From positions 200,071 through 264,070 of the forward strand of contig JAXIVH010000080.1 in the NCBI GenBank assembly GCA_036785325.1: a DNA stretch of 64,000 nt, read 5' to 3'. Source of the stretch: Urophycis tenuis (lineage: Eukaryota > Chordata > Actinopteri > Gadiformes > Phycidae). A program made the translations under genes and the position numbers. Each line of letters begins with the position of its first letter. Within the stretch, counting starts at the first letter, position 1. Below the pieces are notes generated by a model that saw only the letters and a program-made list of their open reading frames with translations, did no database searches and was not told the DNA's origin. Below, piece by piece: positions 34,296 through 45,584 of the stretch.

Positions 34296-35540
34296 TAACA
34301 TCAGCATCAACATCAACAACAACAATAACAATAATACATTTCCATTTAGTAGACGCTTTTTTCCAAAGCGATGAAGGCGAAACATTTCATTGCTGCTAAT
34401 ACAGTAAGAAGTCACCACAACAAGTTTCAAGCATTTCAATTGCTAGGTTAACCATTGCTAGTATACAACATCTCTGACTAAATGCCAAGCTACAAAGAGC
34501 AATTATAAAGAGCCAAGCCGTACAACATACATACAAGAGCATGAGTATTGTTTTTCGTTTGTTTTTGGGACGGGGGGCGGTAGAGGATGGATGTTATGCA
34601 GGGTTCAGGTGAACTCTGAACATATATAGTTTATAGTTTTGGATCCAAGGTTTTACAAGGTGTATTGAGTCGTCATGGCAGGGAAGGCAGGGAGAGTATG
34701 TCTTTCTTTTTTTTTTAATAACCGGCTGAAGTGTATTTGTTCCCCAAGATGCCTTCCAGCCTCCCAGAACACCCTCTGCCACAACACAAAGAGACGCTCA
34801 CACAGAAAGCTCATTATCACAAGAATGTGGCGTCCAGAAGACTGCTGAGAGACAAGGGGGCTTTGTTTTTGGGGCGTTTGACTCATTATCTCTTCACGTC
34901 TACTCTCCTGTACTTTCGGATCTACGTCCACGTATTCGGTCTGGACTTCACGTAGAGCATCTTCACGTGTAATGTCTCCCTGTTCAGAGGTGAACATCTG
35001 CATCTGCATCCTTTCATTCACAATGAAATGAAAGTGAAATTTACATGCGAACATGCGTTCCCTCAATACTGGCCAAGCTAAAATAGGACAACAAATGCTG
35101 TTGAGAACGGAATGACTAAAAAATGACATCGGGCTACCCTTTATCGTCATATTGAACCTGCGTCGCTGTGATTAAATGCAGAAGTCAGGCGAATGATTCC
35201 AATCAATGAATCCTGTCGGTCAGATAATCTGATCCTAATGTGTGACAGATGTGCATTGTGCTGACTGTGATGGTTGTGGACACCATGAGGCCTCTGGAGC
35301 AGGTTGGGTTGGGTTCTATTTATACAGTCTATGGTTGGGTTAGGTTACGCTAGCGTTAGGGCTGGGTTAAGGTTGGGGTTAGGTTGGGTTGGGTTAGTTA
35401 GGGTTGGGTTAGCCCCTATGGCTATAGCTTTAACAAAAAAAATAACATGGTAGAAACAAAGAGTTTGCAAATCGACACATACCTTTCACTGCCAATGCAG
35501 ACTGCAGGAGAATCAGGGTCCATGCCGTATATTTCACCAT
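29193..35540 (-). CDS. cd99l2: CD99 antigen-like protein 2 (CD99L2), nine exons, 211 aa
   Basis: Exons: 35540-35483, 33706-33644, 32973-32911, 31698-31621, 30161-30093, 29877-29821, 29702-29583, 29453-29391, 29257-29193. All junctions are GT-AG, every intron is phase 1, and the total is 212 codons with TAA. CD99L2 is a type I membrane glycoprotein of the CD99 family, acting in leukocyte extravasation and cell adhesion. Residues 1-23 form a signal peptide (MVKYTAWTLILLQSALA...). The ectodomain has repeated acidic CD99 blocks FNLEDALP (26-33), DFDLADAL (64-71) and FSDEDLFDIAG (90-100) separated by Pro/Thr/Lys-rich linkers, then KPDKGKG. The helix lies at about 136-157 after MGEVGTIGGI, followed by the family cytoplasmic motif SYISYQKKKLCF and KSENLEAV. 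Human CD99L2 is about 260 aa, so the linker region is shorter here. Antisense to and between mtmr1 and mtm1, as in Xq28 synteny. Confidence 0.95.
30781..30925 (-). mobile_element. LINE-like 3' fragment in cd99l2 intron
   Basis: ACTCACTCACTCATCTTCTA followed by CCGCTTATCCGGGGTCGGGT is a widespread 3'-end signature of a fish non-LTR retroelement. No coding sequence is retained. Confidence 0.6.
31005..31435 (+). mobile_element. Non-LTR retroelement 3' fragment in cd99l2 intron
   Basis: Translates in part as a LINE ORF2 carboxy-terminal-like stretch (GYRRQAPCPHLRVNLKRSSL, with a TFKSKLKTFLF-type reading in another frame), followed by GCTTGTAGTTAGGGCTGG and GACTGCTGGGAGACTTCCC, common in teleost repeats. 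It ends near a TATATAAATAATATTTAATT tail. Confidence 0.6.
32095..32258 (+). mobile_element. LINE 3' tail fragment
   Basis: Contains GCACTTCTGGTTAGAACGCC, GCATTTCGTTGTCCCTGTAC and ACAATGACAATGAAGTTTAA then ATCTAATC, the usual end of a fish LINE family. A diverged relative is near 63870-63950. Confidence 0.65.
32814..32883. repeat. (CA)n microsatellite beside a cd99l2 exon
   Basis: About 33 CA dinucleotides roughly 27 bp beyond the donor of the cd99l2 exon 32973-32911, on the intron side. Confidence 0.95.
33003..33075 (-). mobile_element. Retroelement tail with GATA-type repeats
   Basis: AGATAGATAG repeats followed by AAGACTTTATTAGTCCCTGA and AGGGAAATTGG, a fish LINE end on the minus strand; similar to 2950-2998. 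Confidence 0.6.
33285..33560. repeat. Imperfect ~33-bp tandem repeat in cd99l2 intron
   Basis: About eight variants of TATGTTAGTGACATAACATA followed by GTGTGGTGT. GTGACATAACATAGTGTGG recurs nearly unchanged three times. Confidence 0.8.
34242..34335. repeat. (AAT)n microsatellite with AAC variants
   Basis: ATA trinucleotides grading into CATCAACAACAAC. It lies directly at the 3' end of the LINE tail that follows, as expected of a retroelement tail microsatellite. Confidence 0.9.
34336..34640 (-). mobile_element. LINE 3'-UTR copy (family A), minus strand
   Basis: Contains the tail TACATTTCCATTTAGTAGAC (reverse strand of the TAAGTCGCTTTGG...GCTAAATG tail), then GTTTCAAGCATTTCAATTGC and TAGAGGATGGATGTTATGCA. 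The same order occurs at 36484-36620 plus 37225-37290, where it is interrupted by another LINE. Confidence 0.75.
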
Positions 35541-35930
35541 GGTTACAAAGCCCCGAAAGCGATGCAAATATATGCGAATTTCACGCGAACGTGTTTAATA
35601 ATGTGAGACTTTCTCGTAAACGGCGATCAGGCTTTGCGGTTCCAATCCGGTTGACGAGGGTCCGCAGTGGGCTCAGCAGCAGCCTGCTAACCGGTGCATC
35701 TCACGGCGAGCGGAGCACAAAGCGAGCTGTGTGGGGCGGGTCCTTCTGGTCAGGGAATCACATACACCGTGGGTGAGACCCTCTGCACACTGAATGTATT
35801 GACATCTAAATATTAATACATCAGCCACATACGTGCTGATGGTGCGTGTACTGACCGTTGAAACACGCACCCTTACCATGTCTATGTAACAACATGATAT
35901 CTTGCATTACACACGCACGTAAACTGCCTC

Positions 35931-36430
35931 CTACATATAGAGCGATACCTCCATATAGAGCCTATAGAGCCTCCTCCATATAGAGCCTCCTCCATATAGA
36001 GCTTCTGTATAGAGCCTCCTCCATATAGATCCTCTGTATGGAGCCTCCTCTATGTAGAGCCTCTGTATAGAGCCTCCTCCATATAGAGCTTCTGTATAGA
36101 GCCTCTGTATAAAGCTTCTGTATAGAGCCCCCTCTATATAGAGCCTCTGTATAGAGCTTCTGTATAGAGCCTCCTCCATATAGAGCTTCTCTATAGAGTC
36201 TCTGTATAGAGCTTCTGTATAGAGCCTCCTCCATATAGAGCCTCTTTATAGAGCCTCCTCCATATAGAGCTTCTGTATAGAGTCTCTGTATAAAGCTTCT
36301 GTATAGAGCCTCCTCCATATAGAGCCTCTGTATAAAGCTTCTGTATAGAGCCTCCTCCATATAGAGCCTCTGTATAGAGCATCCTCCATATAGAGCTTCT
36401 GTATAGAGCCTCCTCCATAGAGCCTCTGTA
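35931..36430. repeat. Minisatellite of TATAGAGCCTCCTCCA-type words, part 1
   Basis: About 35 copies of 14-15-bp words such as TATAGAGCCTCCTCCA and TATAGAGCCTCTG. It resumes at 37783 after about 1.35 kb of retroelement sequence. Confidence 0.9.
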
Positions 36431-36483
36431 TATTTTGTTTTATTTTTATTCTACCACTTATTTCGTTTGATTTGTTTTGATTT

Positions 36484-37625
36484 ACATTTTACAATTTACA
36501 TTTAGCAGATGCTTTTACCCAAAGCGACTTACAAAAAGTACTGCTGTTAATACAGTAAGAAGTCACCAGAACAAGTTTCAAGCATTTCAATTGCTAGGTT
36601 AACCATTGGTAGTATACAACATCTCAAGAGCATAGAATAGAATAGAATAGAATAGAAATACTCTATTGATCCCAAGCTTGGAAATTACAACATAGCAGCA
36701 GCTTTGGAATACAAAGAATGAATGCAATGTAGAAATAAAAAGTGTATGTATGTATAAAAAATATATTAAAAATCTAAACTAAATATAAACTAATTTTAGT
36801 GCAAGATAAAGAACAATTGTACAGAAATATAAGGTGCTTGGAGACTGTTGTAATAAGTTATTGGCTGTTATTGTACTGTATAATGGAATGTGGCAGGAAT
36901 GATTTCCTATATCTGTCCCTTCGACGGCGGAGCTGGAGCAGCCTGTGAGAGAAGGTGCTCCGCTGTCTGACCACTGTTTGATGGAGAGGGTGCTGATCAT
37001 TGTCAATGATGGATAACATTTTTTTCAGCATTCTCCTCTCCACCACAGACTCAAAAGACTCCAGACCGAGACCTAGGACAGAGCCAGCCTTCTTGATGAT
37101 TTTATCAAGTCTGTTGGTGTCGCTGGCTCTGGTGCTGCTGCCCCAACACACAGCACCAAAGAAAATGGTGCTAGCAACAACAGACTGGTAGAAGATCTCC
37201 AACATCTTACTGCACACATTGAAATGCATGAGGGGAGGTAGAGGATGGATGTTATGCAGGGTTCAGGTGAACTCTGAACAAGTGTGTCTTTAGTCTCTTC
37301 CGGAAGATGGGGATTGACTCCGCAGTCCTGACATTGGCAGGGAGCTCGTTCCACCACTGCGGTGCCAAAATAGAGAAGAGTTGTGATTTTGCCGTCCGGC
37401 CTTTTCCTCCTTTTATTGATGGAGGTACCAGTGACCAGCTGAGGTAGTTGAGCGGGGTGCTCAAGCAGGGGCCTGGGGTTTCACTAATGCTTGGGCAGTT
37501 CCATTAATAGCTTTGTAGGACAATACCATCGTCTTGAATTTGATGTGAGCCACTACAGGGAGCTAGTGGAGGTCATGGAAGAGGGGGGTCACGTGGGAAT
37601 TTTTGAGAATAGATTTAACTTGTTT
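36484..37625 (-). mobile_element. LINE family A fragment, interrupted by family B
   Basis: On the minus strand, 37464-37252 encodes the end of a non-LTR ORF2 protein: LFSILAPQWWNELPANVRTA followed by ESIPIFRKRLKTHLF, typical of the carboxy terminus after reverse transcriptase. Its 3' UTR continues to 37225, is broken by family B (37229-36630), and resumes at 36620-36484, ending in the TAAGTCGCTTTGG...ATGTAAAT tail. The copy is 5'-truncated and not functional. Confidence 0.8.
36630..37229 (-). mobile_element. L2-like LINE fragment (family B) nested in family A
   Basis: The minus-strand frame 37229-36858 reads FYQSVVASTIFFGAVCWG, then NRLDKIIKKAGSVLGL and RYRKSFLPHSI, the carboxy-terminal region of fish L2-type ORF2. 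It is followed by a 3' UTR and an end of GGGATCAATAGAGTATTTCT with (ATTCT)n. 5'-truncated, non-functional. Confidence 0.85.
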
Positions 37626-37659
37626 TATTAGGTATTTTTCATTTGTATGTTTATTTTCA

Positions 37660-37778
37660 ATTTGTATTTTTATTTTTACTTTGCAAGGCTGAGTTCACTT
37701 GAGCTACAAGAATTTCACTGCTGGTAATGATGTACGTTGTTATCTAGTATGTCACAATAAACTTGAAACTTGAAAACT
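37660..37778 (+). mobile_element. SINE/LINE 3' tail fragment
   Basis: AATTTCACTGCTGGTAATGA then TGTACGTTGTTA and GTCACAATAAACTTGAAACT. This is the same tail found inverted at 61924-62010. Confidence 0.7.
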
Positions 37779-37782
37779 TGTA

Positions 37783-38080
37783 TAGAGCCTCATCCATATA
37801 GAGCCTCTGTATAGAGCCTTCATATAAAGCTTCCATATAGAGCCTCCTCAAGAGCCTCCTCCATAAAGATCCTCCACATAGAGCCACATCGAGCCTCCAT
37901 AAAAGGCCTCCATATAAACCCTCCATATAGAGCCCTGTGAAGAGCCTCCTCCATATAGAGCCAGAAAGTGCCTCCATAAAGAGCCTCCATATAGACCCAT
38001 ATAGAGCTTCCATAAAGAGCCTCCATGGAGTGAAGAGTCAAGAGTCCCCTCATTATAGAGCCTCCTCTATAAAGAGCCTT
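37783..38080. repeat. Minisatellite of TATAGAGCCTCC-type words, part 2
   Basis: Continues the word family of 35931-36430 with more divergence. Confidence 0.85.
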
Positions 38081-38257
38081 ATGAACATGGCCCAGGCTAC
38101 AGTAGTTAGCCACCTGCTAGCTGGCTAGCTGGCTTGGACTAGATGTTCATATACTTCATAGCTTTTGTCATCATGCTGATGACTAAAACCATAATCATCA
38201 ACCATAACCATCCAAGGTGATGGAGGCCATGTTAGAGAACACGTTCATTATTCCAGA

Positions 38258-38354
38258 GGTTGTATGTATGTATGTATGTATGTATGTATGTATGTATGTA
38301 TGTATGTATGTATGTATGTATGTATGTATGTATGTATGTATGTATGTATGTATG

Positions 38355-38388
<34 letters not shown>

Positions 38389-38508
38389 TGTATGTACAGT
38401 ATGTATGTATGTATGTATGTATGTATGTATGTATGTATGTATGTATGTATGTATGTATGTATGTATGTATTTATGTATGTATGTATGTATGTATGTACAG
38501 TATGTAGA
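38258..38508. repeat. (GTAT)n microsatellite
   Basis: About 60 tetranucleotides with two ACAGTAT interruptions and a few point changes. Open frames on both strands are artefacts. Confidence 0.95.
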
Positions 38509-39049
38509 CCTATCACCACCTATCACACTCCATGTTGTCAGTACAAAGTCCATCTGGCCAACAAAACACACACAGATTCTTCCATTCCCACTGCTATCAA
38601 CATATCCAAGTAAAAATATATCCCCCTGTATTTTTATAACTTATTGCATGATGCAATTTTATGATGTTTATTTTATGTTTATATGGTGTGAGCCACATGT
38701 CTAAAGATGATTTTCTGTTTACTTTTGATAAACAATAAAGGAATCTGAAGCTGAATGGGATGTTTGTAATTTTTTCTAAAGGGTTGAACAGTGGCTGTAA
38801 TGTCCAGCATTAGGGTTAGTTAGGGTTAGGGTTGTTTTATTGTGGGTTTGATTTGATATGTTAATGATTTTTTATGAGCAATATCAGAACTTGAACAACT
38901 TGGAGTTGTTCTGATAGTATTTGAAAAAAAAAAAAAAAGGTGTAAGAAAGAAAGAAAAGAAAGAAAGAAAGACAGGTTCAGTGAATATTATAACAGTATC
39001 TCAGTATCTCCTTCAGCCTGAACTGTTTTCATGTTGTGCAGGCGGACAC

Positions 39050-40925
39050 CCCAAGCTAACATCCTCACCCCAAACTTACAGCCTCACCCCACACTTACAG
39101 CCTCACCCCACGCTTATAGCCTCACCCCACACTTACCTCACCCCACGCTTATAGCCTCACCCCACGCTTACAACCTCACCATGCTTACAGCCTCACCCAC
39201 GCTTACAGCCTCACCCCAGGCTTACCTCACCCCACGCTTATAGCCTCACCCCACCCTTACAACCTCACCATGCTTACAGCCTCACCCCACGCTTACAACC
39301 TCACCATGCTTACAGCCTCACCCACGCTTACAGCCTCACCCCAGGCTTACCTCACCCCACGCTTATAGCCTCACCCCACCCTTACAACCTCACCATGCTT
39401 ACAGCCTCACCATGCTTACAGCCTCACCCCACGCTTATAGCCTCACCCCACGCTTATAGCCTCAACCCACGCTTACAGCCTCACCCCACGCTTACAGCCT
39501 CACCACGCTTACAGCCTCACCCCACGCTTACAGCCTCACCCCACGCTTACAGCCTCACTCCACGCTTACAACCTCACCATGCTTACAGCCTCACCCACTC
39601 TTACAGCCTCACCCCACTCTTACAACCTCACCATGCTTACAGCCTCACCCACGCTTACAGCCTCACCCCAGGCTTACCTCACCCCACGCTTACAACCTCA
39701 CCATGCTTACAGCCTCAACCCACGCTGACAGCCTCACCCTACGCTTACAACCTCACCATGCTTACAGCCTCACCCGACGCTTATAGCCTCACCCCACGCT
39801 TACAACCTCACCCACGCTTACAGCCTCACCACGCTTACAGCCTCACCCCAGGCTTACCTCACCCCACGCTTATAGCCTCACCCCAGCTTACAGCCTCACC
39901 CCACGCTTACAGCCTCACCCCACGCTTACAGCCTCACCCCACGCTTACAGCCTCACCCCACGCTTACAGCTTCACCCCACGCTTACAGCTTCATCCCACG
40001 CTTATAGCCTCACCCCACGCTTACAGCCTCACCCCACGCTTACAGCTTCACCCCACGCTTACAGCCTCACCCCACGCTTACAGCCTCACCCCACGCTTAC
40101 AGCCTCACCCCACGCTTACAACCTCACCACGCTTACAGCCTCACCCCACGCTTACAACCTCACCATGCTTACAGCCTCACCCCACGCTTACAGCCTCACC
40201 CGACGCTTATAGCCTCACCCCACGCTTACAACCTCACCCACGCTTACAGCCTCACCACGCTTACAGCCTCACCCCAGGCTTACCTCACCCCACGCTTATA
40301 GCCTCACCCCAGCTTACAGCCTCACCCCACGCTTACAGCCTCACCCCACGCTTACAGCCTCACCCCACGCTTACAACCTCACCATGCTTACAGCCTCACC
40401 CACTCTTACAGCCTCACTTCACGCTTACAGCCTCACCCCACGCTTACAGCCTCACCCCACGCTTACAGCCTCACCCCACGCTTATAGCCTCACCCCACGC
40501 TTACAACCTCACCATGCTTACAGCCTCACCCACTCTTACAGCCTCACTTCACGCTTACAGCTTCACCCCACGCTTACAGCCTCACTCCACGCTTACAACC
40601 TCACCATGCTTACAGCCTCACCCACTCTTACAGCCTCACTTCACGCTTACAGCCTCACCCCACGCTTATAGCCTCACCCCACGCTTACAGCCTCACCCCA
40701 CGCTTACAGCCTCAGCCCAGGCTTACCTCACCCCACGCTTATAGCCTCACCCCACGCTTACAACCTCACCCCACGCTTACAACCTCACCATGCTTACAAC
40801 CTCACCATGCTTACAGCCTCACCCACACTTACAGCCTCACCCCACGCTTACAGCCTCACCCCACGCTTACAGCCTCACCCCACGCTGACAGCCTCACCCC
40901 ACACTATAAGCCTCACCCCAGCCTG
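39050..40925. repeat. 19-bp minisatellite, about 1.9 kb
   Basis: Nearly 100 copies of CTTACAGCCTCACCCCACG and variants (CTTATAGCC, CTTACAACC, TCACCATG, short units TCACCCA and CCAGGCTTACC). Larger blocks recur (for example around 39840-39900 and 40260-40320). A 449-codon open frame at 39395-40744 is a consequence of a period that shifts frame with no stop word. Confidence 0.95.
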
Positions 40926-41229
40926 ATCAAATGTGATCTTAGAAAAGATAATTCTGTGGAGAAAATTCAGAATCACTTCAGAGACAGACAAATTACGATA
41001 GTCGTGTTATACTGGCTCTCATTCAGCTGAATGAAATCAGCCACATTACTGTATTATAAGAAGAACTTTAAAGTGTTTCCCTCTAACAAGATAAATTCCA
41101 TTACAGAGCTGTCCTCTTTCAACAAAGACGACTTTGCTCTGTAATAGGCGTTCTGTAAACATACTGATATTCATTACAAATATTCAAATTCAACAATTAT
41201 TCAAATACATTCAAGTAATTTAACAGTTT

Positions 41230-41381
41230 TAGTACATGGAAATACATTTCCCATAAAGCCCTACGCGCTAAACTTTGACAACTAGCCTATCGGCGCCATC
41301 GAAATGCATCACGTGATTTGGCTGGAGTTCCTCCGAAGGCGACAGGAAACAACACAGCGCCAGAGAAACGCACTTATCTCG
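41230..41381 (+). promoter_or_regulatory. Candidate mtm1 promoter and 5' exon
   Basis: TTTCCCATAAAGCCCTACG at about 41248 resembles a ZNF143/Staf site, and TCACGTGA at 41309-41316 is a palindromic E-box of the CLEAR/TFEB type. A strong donor (CTCG|GTAAGT) follows at 41381. The position 5.2 kb upstream of the first clear mtm1 coding exon, and the absence of any other gene between, fit a non-coding first exon. This is inference. Confidence 0.45.
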
Positions 41382-41599
41382 GTAAGTCAAAACATTCAGT
41401 GTACAGATGAACAACATGTTTATGGTTGTATGTCCAGCACGTTTATGTGTGGATGTCCAACACGTTTATGTGTGGATGTCCACCCGAGACAGGGCACAGG
41501 AACAGGGCTAGCTGCGAAGAATTGACGCCGAAAGGGACTTTTGAAAGCTCTCAATTCGAGCAGGCCTTGGCTACTTCCTGGTCCTAACTCATGGAGTAC

Positions 41600-41880
41600 T
41601 GGGCCGACCCGGCCTGGACCAGAGACAACTTTACAGAGGTGGTCCCTGGTCTGACCCGGCCTGGACCAGGGACTACTTTACAGAGTTAGTCCCCGGTCTA
41701 ACCCGAACTGGACCAGGGACAACTTTACAGAGTTGGTCCCGGGTCCGAACCGACCTGGACCAGGGACAACTTTACAGAGTAGGTCCTCGGTCCAACCCGA
41801 CCTGGACCAGGGACAACTTTACAGAGTTAGTCCCCGGTCCGACCCGACCTGCACCAGGGGCAACTTTACAGAGTTGAATT
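41600..41880. repeat. About 60-bp tandem repeat
   Basis: Five copies of CTGGACCAGGGACAACTTTA then CAGAGTTGGTCCCGGTCCGA, with diverged neighbours. Confidence 0.85.
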
Positions 41881-44675
41881 TAGCCTTGAGGGCTCTCTGT
41901 TTCGACGTCCACATAGTGACCATATATAACCATACTAGACCACTATAACTGACCTTAAGCAGCAGGGGGTGCACACATGCCTACTCTACTTTGTAGAGGG
42001 ACCAGAATGGTTTGTCCCACGGGTTAGGGTTAAGATAAGGGTTATGGTGAAGATAAAGCCTATGATTGGGTTAGGTTAGGGTTATTGTGTTCACTATATT
42101 AGGGTTAAGATTAGGGTTAGGGTTATGATAAGGCTTGGGTTAAGATAAGGGTCTGTTATGTTCAGTCAGTCGGCTCAGGCTTGGTAATACTTCATAGTGA
42201 GGGAGATTGTTAGTTAAGTGTTCATATTATACACAGCCTCCCTGTCAGTCGGTCTGTAACACCCACTGACCATTAGAATGACTATCCAAATGCTCCTTGT
42301 CGTCCACTGCTATTACAACATGTTGTCAGAGCTATTTAAAGAGTAAGCGCCAGATAACAGGCAGATTTACTATTTACAAACTAGAGCATCATCTAGTCGT
42401 CAACATGATTTGCCTTTTTATTTAACTAGGAATCTAACTATGGAAATTGCTGATATTTATAGAACCCTAGTGTCGTAGAATGAAGTGAAACTGTTAACTT
42501 GCTGTTCTCATGGTATTACCTATCTACAATATCTAATATCTCTGTTAGTAAATTGTATAAGCCTATCATTCTAAGTGGGGCACATTTACCATGCCCTGTG
42601 CATGTTTCCATTTGAAATACAATATGTATTATACCATGGGAACTTTCAGGTACTAGCCTGTCAGGACGTGGTGGCAACACCTAGCCGTGCTCAAATCCAA
42701 ATTGTCTCATTGCTACTTTGATATCCCTCCACCATCAACTCCTCCCATAACACGCCACTCCTAGCTGAAGAATGTATGTGACATTTGCAGACCGTCTTGT
42801 CTGTGGGAAAAAAAAATATTCAGCCAATGTCTTCGTAGCATCAACTTCAAGCAGCACTTTTTGATGTATGTGTGGTATTTATTCAGATTGGTAAATCTCT
42901 TAATCTCTGACTGGCAGTACAACAGGGAATTGAAAGTGTATCCATGCTACGGTTTCGCCTAGTGGCTGGAGTAGGGACTACTGCTGGGCTCCATAGGAGT
43001 CAACGGACATGACTGTTTTCTGGTCAGACCTCAAGTTTTTCAGGGAAACTGAGAGACGAAAAGTTATTTATTTTGACAGCAAATTGCTGTACAATTTTTG
43101 TAGTAGTAATGTCTCTGGGGTACGTCAATGGTGATTGGTTGATGCAGACCGCTTCCTGAAGTAGGAGGCTCCTGACACAGTAAACCAACCCCACTGTGTG
43201 TATGGTAAGGCTCAGCCAACCCATATGTTTATGGGTGTAAGTCAACACCTGGACTTAAGGATCCACCAAGTTGAAGTGGAAATGTTGTCGAATATCCAAA
43301 ATCTTTTCAAATGGACCTTGTCTCATCTTATTGTTATTTAGCTGATGGATTTATCGTGCCTGGCAACCCATCATCTTACTTCCTAAACTGGTTGCCATGA
43401 CGGCATGTAAAACTGGAAAATTATGTTTTTTTTTTTGTTTTTTTTGGTTTGGTTGTTGTTTGAGTGTGAGTGAAGCCTGTGGAGGAGTGTGCTGTGAGGA
43501 TGGATAAACAGACAGACAGACAGACAAATAGATAGATAGATAATTCTGCAGTGGCATAGATTATAATTTACAAGAAACAGAGCGGGAGTAACTGTAGTGC
43601 AGAGATATATAGATCTGTACTCTTTACATCCTGTATAGACAACATGATAGTTATTTACAGCACAAGTTGGTTATGTGTTAACAACTGAATATGAATAGAA
43701 GTGAATGAATATGAATCGTGTACAAGTATCCAAGCAGCAGCCATGCCTGACGATGATGATGATAGTGTAGCCTGACTGCTGAGGGAGTGAAGGACCTGCG
43801 GTGGCATTCCTTAGCACAGCGTGGATGGAGTAGCCTGCCGCTGAAGGAGCTGCCCAGGGCTTTCACTGTTTCACTGTCCTCCTGGTGACGAGGACAGAAC
43901 TGTTTGTCCAGCCTATGTCCTCCCCCAGATAGACTGGGGCTGACCCCGGCGGTTAGATAGACACACCTCTTTATCGGTAAAGGGTGTAAACACAACAGGA
44001 AAGCAAACATAAGACTAAAATCAAAACAAAAGGACCGTGAACCATAAGCCAGTCTGCCTGGGGAAGCCAGAGGGCATGACGGACACTGTCCCCTTAGCCT
44101 GAGCAGACCACACCTTCCAGGTCGCCACGAGCTGCATCATGCAGACAGTCCTCACAATGTGTGCATGTGATGAGCCATGTTAAGCCTTTAGGAACGGGAG
44201 AGGGAGTGACAGTATAGGGCCACAGGTCACCCTGTGGTCACTCTCAGGAGTCTGCGATGTGGTCAGGGCACGAGTCCCACCACGCTCCTTTTGCGTGGTG
44301 CTTGGTGTGCGGTAATTCTGTCCGTTATTGTTGAACATTTTCACATCTTCTGGCCCATGCCTTTTAAAGGGAACAAGATCAAGTTCCCAGCCTTGCACAT
44401 CTTGTATTGCATTCCTTTCATTGGTCGATGGCACTGGTTTCTCATTGGTTTATGACACTAAGGGGGATTTTAGATGCGCTCGATTGGTAGACAGAAATGC
44501 AAACGCACCATAATGGTCATACAGGACCAAGGCTGCGTAGGGGGACCCATGGAGAGCACCGTTCTTGCTGCCCTAACTTTGTTTTCTGGTCCCCTCATTT
44601 CACATCCCTTTTTCTGTCATGGGTTTCAATCTCTAGTTTTGACATGATCTGGTGTCTACAGTATCTGGCGGCTTC

Positions 44676-44817
44676 TTCTTGTTGTTGTTGTTGTTCTTCT
44701 TCTTCTTGTTCTTGTTCTTGTTCTTCTTGTTCTTCTTCTTGTTCTTCTTCTTGTTCTTCTTCTTGTTCTTCTTCTTCTTGTTCTTCTTCTCCTTCTCCTT
44801 CTCCTTCTCCTCCTCCT
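44676..44817. repeat. Pyrimidine-rich (TTC)/(TTG) tract
   Basis: About 140 bp of CTTCTTCTTGTTC-type trinucleotides ending in CTCCTTCTCC. It yields poly-Glu/Gln or poly-Ser/Cys frames that are artefacts. Confidence 0.9.
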
Positions 44818-45304
44818 TCAGTCATACTGTACAATACGTATTGGATGTGGCCCGAGAATGGTTGTGGCGTGACCTTTTTGTTCCACGGAGGATACACCAT
44901 GTCGATTCGTATTGAGATGCTCCCTACTGTAGTTTGAAGTGACAGACTAGGCTGCTAATCAGAGCTCCCTCGTCACAGCAAGCGACATCTTAGCCAATTT
45001 ATTAGTCAGATCAAATGTCACAATCTAAAATGTACTTGAACTGTATGTCCAAGTGTTCCATGTCAATGGACATGGAACACATGTCAGAATCTGAGAGAGT
45101 CTGGGACACTGCCTCAGGAACCTTTTTCATTGGTGTTTAAAACCATAATTCGTAACACTTTTGTGAGACATGATTTATGCCGCTGGTTGTGATGAAACTG
45201 GCCTAATTTTGAGAGAAAATGTAGCTGATTCAATTTGTCCTCTATATTGGTTGGTTATTTAGTGTGCCATCAGAACAGGAGTAATTGTTGTCTTTATCAT
45301 GCAA

Positions 45305-45433
<129 letters not shown>

Positions 45434-45584
45434 CATGAGTGTGGTTCCTGAAAGATCAATAAACAAAAAAATGGTCATGGGTGAATGAATGTGCATTATA
45501 TTACATTCTTCAGCAGTATTTCTCTAGCTGGCAGTGCAGGCTCATTAATATTGTAAACAAACCATAAATAAACCACCAAGGCTG

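Noticed and set aside
37252..37464. 70-codon frame that looks like a conserved protein
   Set aside because: It is the end of a LINE ORF2 protein, 5'-truncated and surrounded by repeat sequence, not a host gene.
39395..40744. 449-codon open frame of SLTPRLQPHPTLTASP-type repeats
   Set aside because: Produced by the 19-bp minisatellite, which lacks stop words in all phases; no start context, splice signals or homology.
44595..44937. Poly-Glu/Gln or Ser/Cys-rich open frames
   Set aside because: Generated by the TTC/TTG tract at 44676-44817.
45053..45080. Perfect 12-bp inverted repeat (GTGTTCCATGTC)
   Set aside because: Short with a 4-base loop; expected by chance or simple mutation in 64 kb, with no supporting context. 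Similar reasoning for 14320-14348.
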